64,000 nt of DNA from positions 65,786,501-65,850,500 of the forward strand of contig NC_060215.1 in the NCBI RefSeq assembly GCF_021130785.1, read 5' to 3'. The notes under the pieces are model-generated. The model did no database searches and was not told the DNA's origin. It saw nothing but the letters and a program-made list of their open reading frames with translations. Of the stretch, positions 1 through 13,129 are shown one piece after another. The DNA is from Homalodisca vitripennis. Lineage: Eukaryota; Arthropoda; Insecta; Hemiptera; Cicadellidae. Position 1 is the first letter of the stretch. Each line of letters starts with the position of its first letter. A program made the position numbers and the translations under genes.

Positions 1-460
1 ATGGTTATATTAAATATAACACATTTAAACATGAATAAACAATGTGAACACCTAAAAGTGATTGTAAAGTAAGATTTATTTCATATACTAATATAATTAA
101 ACATATGCTCGATATTATTATTAGACCATTAAAATAATAGTATTAATGACTTTATAATTTTTAATACAAATAATAAAAGTGAGCTTTAAACACTTCAAAT
201 TATATAAGAGCGTACTCACAAAACAGGAGAAAAGAGTATTGTTTGATAGTTTAAAGAGGGAATGAAAACTTTATGCAATCGATTCCGTATTCCCCGTCCA
301 TCGCAACTCAAATATTTCCATCCATCCTCATGTAATGTAAACATATATACAACAGTATTTATGAACTGAACAGCTTTATAGAAGGCCACGCCTAGAACTT
401 AAATAATAACGTCAAAATACGTTGAATTTTATTTCAGGAGAGAAGATTACTGAAAGCGAC
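1..460. other. AT-rich upstream flank
   Basis: AT-rich DNA without a supported gene. Only short reading frames occur and I see no repeat or conserved motif that I can name. Composition changes sharply near 460-540, where the GC-rich promoter/leader of the homeobox gene begins. Confidence 0.5.
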
Positions 461-490
461 GTGATTAGGACCGTAGGGTGTCAGGAGAAG

Positions 491-537
491 TAGGGGTAGA
501 CTAATGGTAGGGGTAGGCTAATGGTAGGGGTAGGGCG
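491..537. repeat. 17-bp tandem repeat, about 2.8 copies
   Basis: The unit TAGGGGTAGRCTAATGG starts at 491, 508 and 525, the third copy being partial. It lies at the left edge of the GC-rich promoter block. Each full copy carries CTAATGG, a homeodomain-like TAAT core, so it might be a small binding-site cluster; that role is inference. Confidence 0.8.
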
Positions 538-784
538 TGGCATAACTTGCGCGCAGAGGGGAGGTCCTGGGCGGAGCTTAGGTGGGCGAATACCCGGCCT
601 TCTACAGAGAGACTAATATAGACGCTAGCAGCGATGGTGGGGCGCGGAGGCGGGCACCAAAAAGGACACCACAGATTTTTGAAGTGAAGTCTTAGTTTAA
701 GCTGTCACTTTGAAAACGCGGTTGTGGAAGTGACACGCTGTCCCGGACGGGTGCGGATACAGTATAACTTCATCTGTGTGCAGT

Positions 785-841
785 AGAGACCACGGGTACA
801 GTGACAGTGTGTGCTGCAGAGACCACGGGTACAGTGACAGT
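785..841. repeat. 24-bp direct repeat with 33-bp period in the 5' leader
   Basis: The 24-bp stretch starting AGAGACCACGGGTACAGTGA is present at 785-808 and again, identical, at 818-841. The exact repeat suggests a recent local duplication inside the presumed promoter or 5' UTR. It is in no supported reading frame. Confidence 0.85.
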
Positions 842-1037
842 ACCGGAACGATACGTATCCCGTGGCGGTGGCGCTGGCGCGACCTGCCGGCTCTACCTAG
901 TACTACAGGTACCGAGCGTGGAGCGTCGTGTGTGGTCCTCGGTGGGGATAGGACGGTGCCGTGCCGTGCCGTCCCGTCAGTTCCTACGATATCAATCATT
1001 GCCCGGCCCGACTCGGCGTACAAGTACTGTTAAACAA

Positions 1038-1070
1038 ATGTGGTTGCGGTCGCGGTCGCGAAACGCGTAG
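1038..1070 (+). other. short uORF in the leader
   Basis: An ATG at 1038 opens a ten-codon frame (MWLRSRSRNA) that stops with TAG at 1068-1070, 27 bases before the main ATG. That TAG is also the last in-frame stop upstream of the main start, since 1038 and 1098 share a frame. If the transcript start lies upstream of 1038 this uORF could lower translation of the main frame. Its use is not shown by the sequence. Confidence 0.4.
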
Positions 1071-1097
1071 TCCCCGGTGTGGTGTGTGCGAGACGTG

Positions 1098-2280
1098 ATG
1101 GCTCTCGAGACGGAGAGGTGTAGCCCGAGCAGCGCGGCCAGTCCGGGTCCCACGACGAATAGACGGCCGGGCTCCGAGGCCGCCAGTGGGTACCCTCAGA
1201 GTGGACCGGGGGACGAGGCTACCGCCGATGCTAAGACCAAACCGAAATCTGCGTTCCATCAAATCGCCTTGCTGACGAGATGTTCCAGTCCACCGAGTTC
1301 CGTCAACGACCCCGATCCTTGCGAGACCACTAGTAACCCCGTCTTTATCTGCCAGAAAGGCGATGAGTCCACTCCGAACCATCCATTCGACAGGCCGTCG
1401 TTCCGGATCAGAAGAGTTCCCGACGTCAAGATTCCCAGCAGGCCACACTCCAATGAGAGTTGTTCGAACCATTCCGTGAAGCAAAGTCCGACCGATAAGC
1501 AGCCGTACAGTGATTCCTCGTCAGCCTGTTCTCCTAGTCCGATATCTCCGGAGCGGCGGAACGGCTTTGCGAGCGACACACGCAGCCACCTCTACCATCC
1601 CAACATGGCGAGTCTCTCCCTCGTGTACGGCCTGGGGGTTATTCCCAACAGGTTTCCACTGAGTCTTCACCTACCTACTGTGTACCCTGAGGTTCCCGCC
1701 ACGATGCCGGTGCTACAGACACCTATTAAGCCCCCGGAATCTATAAGCATGTTTGTCGGAAGGTCTATGCCCGTCCCTTTGCCCGACCATCAGGGATTCG
1801 TGGATAGCCGGCTGCTAGGCTCCATCAAGCCCCAGAAGAGCGCCAAGGACCTGCTCGGTTACCCTGTTGTGGATTTCAGACCCGGCTCATCGTGTGGATC
1901 TACACAAGGTCGCCAGTGCGACTGCTGCAGATCTCCTTCCCCGAGATCTCCGTCACCTCAGCACCCAGCGGGCCCAGGACCTTCCGCCTTGACTTTCTCG
2001 GTGGATAACATCTTGCGACCTGACTTCGGGAGACTCACCCGCTCACTCAAATCGCCACCACTCTCTTGTAGTCAGCAGATTAGAAGGAAGACCTCCAAGA
2101 GCGCGTTGAAGACGGCAGCTATTAGTGGCGAAGACTGTGGGAAGCAGACGGACAAGTTGCAGCAAGCGGGAGATCAGCTGTCTTCTGGGGCAGCGTCCTC
2201 TGCAGAGGACAAGGACAACAACGGACAAGTGTGGCCAGCCTGGGTGTACTGCACGCGCTACTCTGACCGCCCATCCTCAG
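1098..2280 (+). CDS. en: Engrailed-family homeobox protein, first coding exon
   Basis: This encodes residues 1-394 plus the first base of codon 395 of a segment-polarity homeodomain transcription factor that acts in the nucleus as a repressor. I chose the ATG at 1098 because it is the first ATG after the in-frame TAG at 1068-1070, has G at -3 and +4, and starts MALETERCSP, close to the MALEDRCSP start known for insect Engrailed. The middle is rich in Ser and Pro. EH1, the Groucho-binding motif, is at about 298-311 (LTFSVDNILRPDFG). EH2, the Trp motif that contacts Extradenticle, is at about 379-395 (WPAWVYCTRYSDRPSSG). The exon ends at CAG|GTAAG in phase 1; reading through adds seven residues and then TAA. 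Exon GC is far above the intron. Invected cannot be excluded, so the symbol means family member. Confidence 0.93.
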
Positions 2281-2299
2281 GTAAGACTGTACTTGGGTA

Positions 2300-5200
2300 A
2301 TCGAGAACGATTTGTGATATCATCTGACAGCGTTACTGATTTCTCAACATTATACACTCAGTACCGGCTATTACAACATCAAACATATCGCATTTTCAAA
2401 ATGGTGTTTATTTCATTTATTGAGAAGTTCAGCTTGGACATAAATAAAAATTTAATAATGCATAAGCTAGCTGATGGAGAACCTCAATCTACAGCTAGCC
2501 AAGTATTAAGCTTCACTTAAAAATAGGACAACAAAACAATGAGACCTATTTTCAAGTACTTGAAGCTCTGGACCCGCTGTTACCTTATAACCTTAAAGTC
2601 TTTTTAGACCAAACTTTATAACAACAAAAATACTCAATTGGAACAGGAACATATTGGGGTCAATTAATTCTTAGATTATCCGATCCTCTACTTATCATGA
2701 AACACCTACTATTTTATTAGGCCTATGAGTAGCATAAATCATTGGTCTTACAGTTGAGGGTGTAAGATAAGCTTTGGCCAGTATTAAGTAAATAACCTAA
2801 CTTAATAGTTACTGAGTTAATTAATATTCATATAGTTCAATTACTCGGATAGATATAAATTTTAAAAAAATATACTTAGTGTGATTTAAGGGTCCAATGG
2901 AATAAGAAGTATAAAAATGATATACACAATTTAAGTATTTACTTTATATATAAACCATGTACTTCAAAACGACAAATAAGTTTTGTAATGTTTAGTTCAG
3001 CTGTTTAAAAAAAATTAAAAGTATAAAGCAATTTTTTAAATATAGATACAGATACAGTTTATTCCATTATAACCGTATATATTATTTAAATAGGACAAAC
3101 TATAATGACCTTTCAAAAAAAAAATACTTAAATATGTTTAAACACACAAACTATAATTTTTTAAATCTTCAAAAAAGTAAATAAAAAAAATTCTTAAGCT
3201 TTTTGTACAAACATCCCGAATATTATCAGATACCACCAACCAGATGGTCTGTCTAAAGTGTTGAATTACATTTACACTACTGTGTACCTAAAATAAAATC
3301 CAAACGCTCATACATTTTCAACTAGAACTATTTTGAATTCAAAAATGGGTTTTATGCATTAATATGGGTTTTGATAGACACTCCTTGAATATAATATAGC
3401 ACAAAAAATAAAAATGTATTAACAAAGTACTTTTACGTGACAAAAATAAAACACAATTGGTCTCGAAGTCAATGGTGTAGATCCAACATTGAAAAATGCC
3501 CTATTGGTGATAAGAAACTGTTAACATGATACATCTATTTTTCACCCTTGGATATGAAAAGAAATTTAACCTTATGACAAATATGCACACAACATCTTAT
3601 GTACTCATATTAAGCAGCATGTACTAATAATTATAAATAAAGCCACGTATTTTTCTATAAGTTTGCTTTGTTTGATATAATAGCCAGGTTAAAATCTCGT
3701 CACAAACAATACCTAGACTAACACGATGGGGAACTTTTTCATCATAGTAAAAAACTTAAACTCATTTCTCCAGCATATGTTCTATTTATTACTTTTGCAT
3801 ATATGAGGTTTGAAGGCGGGGAAAATAATTTATACAGATTTCTATTAACTATTAACAGATTTCTATTTCTAGTTATGTAATACAATAAAATTACAATGAT
3901 TCTTCGAGAGTTTGTATACATTCAATTTACATGCAATAGTAATCATGCGCTGCTGACATTATCAGTCACAATAGTTTGATCTTTGATCAAAGATGATCTT
4001 TCTTAGTATATTGCAAAAATGCAGTTAGACATTATCGACTCTGCTGATTTCAAAGTTCGGTAATATACATAAAAACACTCTTCTCCATATCTTATTACTA
4101 GAAATACTTCTGCAGATTAGCAAGTCAGAAAAAATTGGTATCTATAAAATATAAACTGCAGCTTAAAAATCTTTTCATGTCAAAATATATTAAAAAGGTG
4201 ATTTTTAGATTTTGTGAATGAAGTTCGACTTTTAGAACTTTGTCTTCAGTAGAATGCTATAAAAAAACTAATAAAACTTAAATAATATAAAATGGTGTTG
4301 AAACGTAGTTGCGAAATTGCTATTGCATCCGACAAGTAAACACATATAATGTCATACAAAATATGTCTTAGAATTAACACTGTGTGGTTTAGTTTGGTTA
4401 CTACCCCCTAGTTAAATATAAATGTAGTGAGGCAGGAATCAACAATTAAATTATAAAAATAAATAATGGCGTAGGTGTCGAAATTATAAAAGTAGTAAGT
4501 TTACAGATATGTACATTTTAAAACTGTTTGATAAAAATTAAGAACACAACAACATTTTTAGTTCTATTTATATCGGCGGAGGTTTATTAAACCCTACTAT
4601 CCATATCGCACATAGTCCACATGAACCTACCAATCGAGCTGTGTATGAAATAAACTAAATTAAAGCATTGAATTAAGAATCCACACTCTTGAACAGACCA
4701 GCGCGCATTTGAGAAGAATATTATCTTACTAAAATGATGAAAAATTTACAATTTACATTCAATCCGTATTTCGAAGTGAAGTTCCTTTGTCTTTGTGTAT
4801 AATACAAATATTAATAACGATACAAATCTGCTGCAATAAAAAAATACTTCTTCTCTTTAAGGAGTTTTCAATGACTGTAAATATTGATATTTTAATTTGA
4901 ATCTTTTATAATCTCCTTGGTTAAGGTTCTACAGTTATGTTTAGTGTTTTTATTATTTTGTAATTTATTATTGGATCGGACAAATTTAATATACAGACAC
5001 ATTCAAGTTATTAGGGCAACAAATAGTTCATTAAGTAAAATTGTAGTTTACCTGTGACCCAAAGCCTTGTAAAGATTTCTAGGCATAGCGTTTTCTAAAA
5101 CACTGGTGATAACAAGGGCGGCGTCCTGAAACCGCTTTATTTATGCTGTGGCTGCATAACAATCAACATTTATGAGTGGAGCCGTTATGAATAAGTCAGG

Positions 5201-7420
5201 GGGAGGGGATTCCAATGAAAATATTGAATATTTCTAAACTCAGATAACAATCCGATAAAAATTATGGAACGGTATCCTAAATCTTTTCACATTTCCGATT
5301 TTAGACTTCTAAAGTTTCCAAAATAGACTATTTAAACCTGATAACAATAAATGCTATTCCAGAAATTAATAAGTAATTAAGTCCTAACTATTGTTGCGTG
5401 TTTTATATTGATATTTAATCACGCAATGTCTGCGTGATTGTTGTATTTATTTACAACCTGATTATATTAGACTATACATTAAATAGCTATGTTGTTACAC
5501 ATTCAGTGTAATAGCATCGAAAATTATAGAGTACACTTTAAATATTTCCCAAATATTAATTCACAACACAAATTAAGCATTTATTTGTAATAAGAATTAT
5601 ATGTTTCATGTAATGTAGTCTATTATCAGCATTGTGTAGGTTAACGACTAATTTAGAACAATTATTGTTTAGAATGGTGCTAATAAACTAATTTGTCAAT
5701 TATTTATGAATACGGAGCGATTTGAAAGATTTATATCCGTAATTTGGATTACTAGTTGTATAATGCAGAAAACTATTTTTAACTTTTAAGTAGTGATCCA
5801 AAAACCAGTCTAATATTTTTAAGCTATAGTTTTAAATTTCATTTCAATTTTTATGTAATCAAATGAAAAGTTCGTAAAAAATTAATTAGTACCGTATCAA
5901 ACATTGACGACATAAACAATAAGAAATTGTTCACAAAACTAGTGTATCCCGTTTACCTTACTATTGCATAGCGTATAGGTTTAAATTTAGACAAAATGTT
6001 TAAATTTTTGTCTAAATTTAAATATTGTAATAATCATTATTTTAAATAACAACATTTTTTTAATTACGAAACTCCAATTCTTATTGTTTTCTGATCAAAT
6101 TATATGATTACTCACATTGGACGGAGGTTTGATTAATGTTTAAGTACGAATGATTGTTTTGATCATGAATCGATCTAAGCACCGTGTACCACGAAGTGGG
6201 GTCGATTTTTCAAAGCGCCAGCATTTTGACAAGAAGCAACCCCCAACACGTTGGGGCAACACGCATTTAGAAGTTACTGCGTCTAAGGCGTTACTATTGT
6301 TTACCTAACAGGTAAATGTACACCATAAAATTTGTAGTAATTGAATGTTTTAATAAACATTGGGCATAGTGAAACGTTATGTTTCAGTAAAAAAAAAAAC
6401 TATGAATACATTTATAGAATTATATTCATACATATTTGTAATCGCACACGAATACATTAAACGTGTTCGTGCTGAACTAATGATAACAATTGATAATGTA
6501 CTACATAAACTTAATATTGTTCTTTTTAAATGACGTTTGTTCTTAATACAATTAGGATTGTTGTTATTGGATTGTATTTATTTTTATATGTACGAGTATT
6601 CTTGTAAGCTTTTTCAAGTAAAAAGAAGTTTTGTATCGTATTTTACTAATAAAGATGATGGAGAGAAAAATTATGTAGAGAAAAGTAATTAGCCAATGTC
6701 TCTACAGAAAAATAATATAAAAATATGATAACAACATAAATTATGTTGTATTGATCTTCAATTGTGTTTGAATTATCTGAGCGAAGTAAATACATTAATA
6801 CCAGTTATGTATGCAAATTAAGTAGCAGTTCAAACACAAGTAAAGTTTCAGGAACATATAGAATGCAACTAATTTGTGCTAAATATAAGCATTGGAACTA
6901 CTCGTACATTTACACATACAAACATATAAGTAAATCACAGTGTTAACCATTTACTTGGACGGTTATATAGAAATTTGTTTAATCATCAGCCCATAATGAA
7001 AATAATACTAATATTTAAAGCTTTATGGGCTATATTTAAAGCTATGTCCAATTTATCCTATTTATTTAAACGATAAATTGATTATACCTGGTAAACTTCA
7101 TTGTGTGTTATTTTAAATTGCCGTTGGACACTATACTCGTTTATTTTTGTCGTTTAAGTTCGGTTAATACATGCAAGAATATAAAGCTTGGACTCGATTG
7201 CTTATAAGAGAAATGCCTAAGCATTTTTTTATGTCTAAACATTAAAAGATTTTGGAGTTGCACTAAAAGAAAATAATGGGAAGGAAAATTCAACAGCACT
7301 CCGACAAGAGTTCATGAGGCTCTTGATAGTCTGTAATACATAAATTTCCATATAACCTCAAGCGATAGTTGAAGGGAGCCTCTTAATAGTTACGGTAAAT
7401 CGAATAATACATACTACGCG
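2300..7420. other. AT-rich intron stretch without genes
   Basis: About 5 kb of AT-rich intron. Reading frames are short (longest about 130 codons, overlapping the end of exon 1) and lack any recognisable domain. Poly-A/T runs are frequent. The one motif worth marking is the palindromic TCF-type site at 3979-3994. I see no transposon ends. Confidence 0.5.
3979..3994. promoter_or_regulatory. palindromic TCF/Pangolin-type site
   Basis: ATCTTTGATCAAAGAT is a perfect 16-bp palindrome made of two overlapping inverted CTTTGATC motifs (3981-3988 and 3985-3992). A further GATCTTT follows at 3995-4001. CTTTGATC matches the core recognised by TCF/LEF proteins, the effectors of Wingless/Wnt. Insect engrailed is a classic Wingless target, which makes the location suggestive. 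Use in vivo is inference. Confidence 0.35.
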
Positions 7421-7424
7421 AGAA

Positions 7425-7760
7425 TCTCCAGAGGTTGCGGGACCACGGGTGGTATGCGGGATACGACTCCGTGGCCGGAAATGTTCAAAGTGGACAAATA
7501 CTAGACTGTCATGGGAAAACAAATTCCACGAATATAGCGTAACCGAACATGACCAGGCGAGATAAAAGTTGTGTGAGATTTCAATAAATAGTCCGGACAG
7601 GTTATGTGGCGTGATCTAGCCAGAGATTGCTACACAGGCCACGGATAGTTCACAAGCAGGGGCTCAAGGCAGACCTTTCCCCTACATTCGCTTCGGCCGC
7701 GGCCCGGCACCATTTCGACACGTGACGGGAAAACCATTTCATAAACCGTTAAACCATAGT
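7425..7760. promoter_or_regulatory. GC-richer intron island, regulatory candidate
   Basis: This stretch stands out from AT-rich surroundings by GC content and complexity, including a CGGCCGCGGCCCGG run near 7694-7707 and several CACGTG/CCACGG-type words. It has no long reading frame and no transposon signature. In insect developmental genes, such islands within large introns are often enhancers; here that is inference from composition and position only. Confidence 0.25.
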
Positions 7761-10700
7761 CGGGTCATATATCCATAAAGTCAGGTGGAAAGTACTTCTA
7801 CAAACACTAGGCCTACTATTAGTAAGTTTCAGGTAGTAATTTGAAATCGATAACATAATATCTTACTCTCACAAACAGCAATGGTTTTATACCTGTAAGT
7901 AAGCGTAGTTTTGTATTTTATGTTTTATACCAATGGACCGTACTCGTTGTAGTATACAATACTTCTGAGATCTCCAAACTCGCTATAGTAACCTACTATG
8001 TGTGTATGTGTGCTGCAGAATGTTCTGTGGTTAGTAATTTCAAATGCAAATACATACAAATTCCTCCATATTGCAATAATCATTATATAATGCAAACAGC
8101 GCTACATTTAATAATATAAAATAAGAAAACTTGTTCTTGTAAGTTACTTCGTGTAACACAACTGCATACAGAAATATTTCTATACGCTGTCGAAAACGTA
8201 ATATAACGGTTAGAGGCTACTGTTATGTTTTTGGATTGAACGGTTAGAGCCTACCGTTTTTGGATTGTGACGACAACAAACTATGATTGTGACTTGTTAA
8301 AAATTAATATTGTTATCATGGACTGTAAAAAAATATTCTCTTGAGCTACGTAATTAATTTATATTTAATGCCGCAGTTAAAACAATTCAAAATGATATTT
8401 CTAACATAAATGAAAAACTAAAAACGTGAAACACTAAGAAGAATATTAGTTAATGCCTTTAACTTCCAAAATTACTATTACCACCTTGCCACGTTATGAG
8501 TAAAACACAAAGCGTATTTTGAATCAACACTTTTCTTTAAATCAAATTTGATCCAATGTTTATTTTGCTTTTTGTGTGTGTATTTTCATATATTAACTGG
8601 TTACAAAATCCTTCTATATAATAAAAGAAGAAAAGTATCTCTGTAATGGTAAATGTCAATTAATAGTGCTCTGTGGTCTTAGAATAAACTTATCTAGTAC
8701 TGTACATATCTTTTCTTATTTTATTTTATTTCTCAGTACTGTTGTTGATTTTGATCTTGTTTCTCTCTCTCTTTCTACAACACCTAGTTATTAAATAGGC
8801 GCACAAAGTGTTATCACAACTCAGGGCCACTCACAGGATTCGTCCCATGTGGCTACATATGCGTTTGTTATGTGTGATTATAAAGAAATAAATTTTCTGA
8901 TTTATGAACAGGAAGTTATTATTCGGTACAAATTTATTATACTCATGCACATTTTGATTTTAAAACTAGTAGTCAAAATCGAAGTGAAATTATTATACTG
9001 CGTTTCCATCTACTGATTCTATTAGGATCATTTATCCCCGAATCGTATTTTCATTCTAGGAATACATTTTAGAATACATATGCAAATAAGTATCTTTCAA
9101 TAAAGTAAAGTTCACAAATTTCATTAATTATGCTTTATTTTCTTTCCAATCAATGGATATGACTGAAAAGCAGTACGAATAGTTCTGTATAACCAGATTA
9201 AATACTGGCTATAATGTTATGCCTATACTCTACTTTGGTTTCAAGCATGTTTTATTCTCTTATATTTCAGGAATTATTTGTAATTTACGAGGGATGAAGC
9301 GAGTATAAATTTTCACATCCGAAATCTGAAAGCCGATTTAAAATAGAAGTTTACCTCCTTAATGATTTTTCTGGAGAATTTTCAATGATGGATCAGTAAA
9401 TTAAGGATGTTACATTTGAAAACTTGTTGCAATGAACATAGGTTATAGAGGCGCGTAGCCCGTTTTCAATAGATCGTGCAAGAATTAATCGTCAATCAGT
9501 CCTTATGTTTTGATTATAAACAAATTTAACGATGTATCGTTTTGTGAAATTGAAATTTGTTGCGTACCTCAAAGAGATACCATAAATTATAAACATTGTT
9601 TAAACAATCATCAATAAATAATGTAAATGACATTATATTTATTGTTCCTCGATATATTAAAATTATGTGTTAATGATGTAAGTCTACAAATTCTCTCAAT
9701 ATATTCCGTTCGACGCTTCATTAAAATTATCGTAACATGTTGTATTGTGGATGTGGCCTGATTAACTATAGAGGCGTTCAATCAAGAACAAGGGGCTTTG
9801 TTTTAACTTTTCCATTGTTTTTATTTGCAAAAATTAATGCATCATTTAAAATACAGAATACCAGTTCAAAGTTGGCCACTCATTAAAATAAAACTTTATT
9901 ATTTTATAAGATGAAATACTATTTATAATTTGTAAGCACTTTGGTGTACATTTAAAATTTTAATTTTTAAGAGTAAACGTACAAATACTTACGAATGAAT
10001 ACCATTAATTAATTTATATGTGCTAAATATATACTCGTATTTATAATGGACGGCAAACTATTAATGTATTATCAGTAATCTATTAAAGTATTAAAAGTCC
10101 TCCTGATAAATGTGTTCTAGCATAGATTTTTGATATGTCTTAAATCCAGTTTCACTAATCGTAATGTTTTGTACTAATTGAGGCACTAGCTGTTTTGCCC
10201 ATTTATAAAAATAAATCTCAAAATACTGACTAAAGAATTATTGATGTGTTCCTTTCTTATCATACGTTCACAACATACGGTACGTTCACGACCTCTTCCT
10301 GGTGGTCGTAAACATAAGAGGTCAATGACGCTTCTTTAAAGGTTTAGTTCAATTTAATAAAGATAGCGAAATATTCATAACCCACATTCGCTTTCCCATC
10401 TTCCTTTCACCTAACCGTAGATTACTTATCTGAACTCCACATCCCCTGCCGAGTTTACATGCAGCATTGACGTCTAGTAAATGTTGTTGAAGTTTCAGTG
10501 TACTTAGAAATTACAGCTTAAAACGAAGAGATTCACACAGTATTCCAGTGATTAATAAATTAATAACAAAAAATTACATCAGCTACTTGATTTTTGCTTG
10601 TATCACTGGAATTATGACGGAAGACTTAATGTGAAATAGGATGGGAAAAGGAAAGGAAAAATCGTGAGAACAGGGTGGAGTTACTATAGTGATAGGGGTG

Positions 10701-10781
10701 AGTGGTTGGATTCATGACATTGCGCAACTCTTTCTGAAACTTATTTCATATTTTAATAACTCTGTCCTTGTTTCGGACACA

Positions 10782-10895
10782 ATTAAGAGGCTAAACATAC
10801 CAAACTGTGCGCAAAGTGATGGCCATATTAAGCGCAAAATAATCGTGCAGGATTAAGAGGCTCATCAGGACTGTGCGCAATGGGATGGCCATATT
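10782..10895. repeat. short direct repeat pair, 70-bp spacing
   Basis: ATTAAGAGGCT followed by ACTGTGCGCAA and GATGGCCATATT occurs at 10782-10829 and again at 10852-10895 with small differences. The pair sits immediately left of the LINE-like tail at 10896-10940. It could be a local duplication. Confidence 0.6.
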
Positions 10896-10940
10896 CATTA
10901 TAATAATAATAAATAATAAATATCTTTATTGCAAAAATTA
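10896..10940 (-). repeat. LINE-like 3' tail, - strand
   Basis: Read on the - strand this is TTTTGCAATAAAGATATTTA followed by TTATTTATTATTATTATA, the usual build of an insect non-LTR retrotransposon 3' end: an AATAAA signal followed by a short-unit AT tail. The element body would extend to higher coordinates. No coding part is recognisable directly next to it, so the body is decayed, or the match is only to a 3' UTR. Confidence 0.4.
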
Positions 10941-12529
10941 CAATGTCATCTTTGTATCGCTATCAATTGAACTCAATACAACTAAAATGTTGTTATTCAT
11001 TGCTTCCAGTACCCTATTCAGACATACAAAGTGTTTCATTCACTCGGTTCTTATTCATTCCGTAATATCTCACCTCTAGCTTCGGGATCAATTAGCCGAT
11101 CATGTGGTCTCCCAGTTGTGTGCCTTAAACTCGTCTATACTATTGCATTGCAGTATTAAAGGCGACGTCATTGGCGTTAACATTGTACTTTAGGATGAGA
11201 TAGTCCCATACTAGGCCTCTTGCGTGGGGTGCAGACAACTAATCGCAGAAACTCCAGTAACAAAGCGTTAATATTACACACGTCGTTAGATCTCTTGCAG
11301 TCTACAAAGATTATTTATAATCATTAGTCGATATAATAATAAAATATGTCTACACCTATAAGAAACAAAAGAATGATGTAGAATGCTCATCCTCAATGAT
11401 GCGCTTTGTAATGAAAATCGAGGAACACAATCTTGCTGCTTCAAGAACAAATCGACTCACGATTGTTGAACACACGATTAACTGAAACAGCGAACCCCTG
11501 TCGGGAGAGGCGGGCTTACACAATTCCGAGCCGGATTGAAAACTTGCACCCCTCTTCATGATTTACAAGCCTCGATACTTCCCGAGGGGACAGCGTAAGA
11601 GGTTTACAAACTCCGTGTTGGGGCGTGTTAAAGTATTGGTGTTAACGACATTTCCGAATTAAAAATTATCTTTCTTCTAGCATAGTTTTAAATTCTTTTC
11701 ATTTTCAGTTTATTTTTTTTTTTTTCAAATTATATTGGCCAAGTTTGATCAATTATTTCTAATAAGAAAGCAAGAGAAAATGTCTAGTATTTATCATTAA
11801 AACATTGTACTGCATTACATTAAGAATGTAATATAGAAGTAAGCGAACTGTAGATTGTTATTAGGTTATAACACAAATAAGTGTTAAACACAGTAAAAAT
11901 CAGCCATTCAATGGCTGGTGTTATATTCTGCCGAAGGTCCATAATTAGTCTACAATTAAGTACTCCGTACATTTTTATCAATACATTTTAGTATATGTCT
12001 CTGTTATTTTTATGTTTTGAGTTTTTGTTGTTGTTAATTATAAGATCAATGCGCTTTATTTTGTTCACTTAAGACTGTTGTAATTTAAGATGAAAGGACC
12101 TATTTACTAGTTAAGTATTAAAGAATCAAAAATTTATTTTTTAAATTTATTATATGGAAGTATCCTTTTAAAAATATTTAGTGAATTACAAAACTTTACA
12201 ATTAAATATAAGTAGTAACACTACAACGCCCATTGTAGTTTGCCATTTCAGAGAAATAATTTAAATATATTACTTATGTGGCAAAAAAACAACTTCATAA
12301 TTGTATAGAACGTTACAAAGAATTGTATATTACAGTTTATCACATGTAACTACATTTAAATGTAAATTGAGTAAATCTTCGTTAATTCTTTTTGAATTAA
12401 TACATTGGTAAACATAAACAGAATAAACAAGAGAAAAGATTATGAACAGGAAAAGAAATTAATGGTATGAAAGACCTTGGTATCTACAATAGTGACACAA
12501 CTAATTTACCAGATTCCCTCTCGTGAAAT

Positions 12530-12925
12530 GAACGGTTGAGCTACCCGACCTCACACAACTCTTGCAGATCTCGTGGTCATTTTCGCGAGATCGAAGGCCG
12601 TGTTCCACGGTCGGATACGACAGACCTCTATAAGTGAACGTCTACGATGAGAAGACGATTCGTGTATTAGCCTCATAATTATACTTTCGATACAAGACAA
12701 GCCTCAACGACCGGTTCGGCTTCCTTCACAGCATGAAAACCATTGAACAAAGGCTCTCGGAAGACGTGTCGCCACTTTTCACGAACCATATGAGGCTGCG
12801 TCGTCACCCCATCAAGTCGAACAACTCTTCCTCGCCACCGTCTAAAAAGAGTATGAAAAAGTCGGAGCCAACGTGTCGCGTACAACAGTGTGACACTTGC
12901 AGCGGCCACTACGATTTTTGTGGCA
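12530..12925. other. GC-richer intron stretch of unknown nature
   Basis: Less AT-rich than its flanks. Overlapping short frames exist on both strands (about 12733-13023 on +, 12679-12909 on -) but neither resembles a protein I know and both look like composition effects. It adjoins a LINE fragment at 13130-13640, so it may be decayed transposon DNA or a regulatory island. Confidence 0.3.
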
Positions 12926-13129
12926 ACTTTTTATTACATGTGCATCTTCTGTCTCCGATATACCTCATCGAGGCGTTTATTTGCTTGTTACAATTAGCAC
13001 TGCATAGCAAACGTAATTTTTAATTCTAAGGCTGGAAACATTCACACCACAATCCTACCGTGTTCAAACTTACAAAAAATTCACACACTCAAATAATTTG
13101 TCCATCGCCAATTTCAACCCAATTCCAGC

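Larger units (their letters stand above)
460..1097 (+). promoter_or_regulatory. GC-rich promoter and 5' leader of the engrailed-family gene
   Basis: This block is much richer in G+C and CpG than the flanking DNA and runs straight into the first coding exon, so it most likely contains the core promoter and 5' UTR. I see no convincing TATA box. A TCAGTT initiator-like hexamer lies at 977-982 but without a clear downstream element, so the start site is not assigned. The block contains a 17-bp tandem repeat (491-537), a 33-bp-period direct repeat (785-841) and a short uORF (1038-1070). Whether the leader is interrupted by an intron cannot be judged. Confidence 0.5.

Noticed and set aside
1077..1097. 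Upstream GTG as a possible start of the homeobox gene
   Set aside because: The frame is open from 1077 but begins with GTG. The ATG at 1098 has good context and the conserved MALE..RCSP start.
996..1484. 162-codon - strand frame opposite exon 1
   Set aside because: Shadow of the GC-rich coding exon; no domain.
2125..2520. 131-codon frame over the end of exon 1 and into the intron
   Set aside because: Different frame from the homeobox gene, crosses the donor site, no recognisable protein.
12679..13023. Overlapping + and - frames of 76-96 codons
   Set aside because: No family match on either strand. They are explained by locally higher GC and fewer stops.
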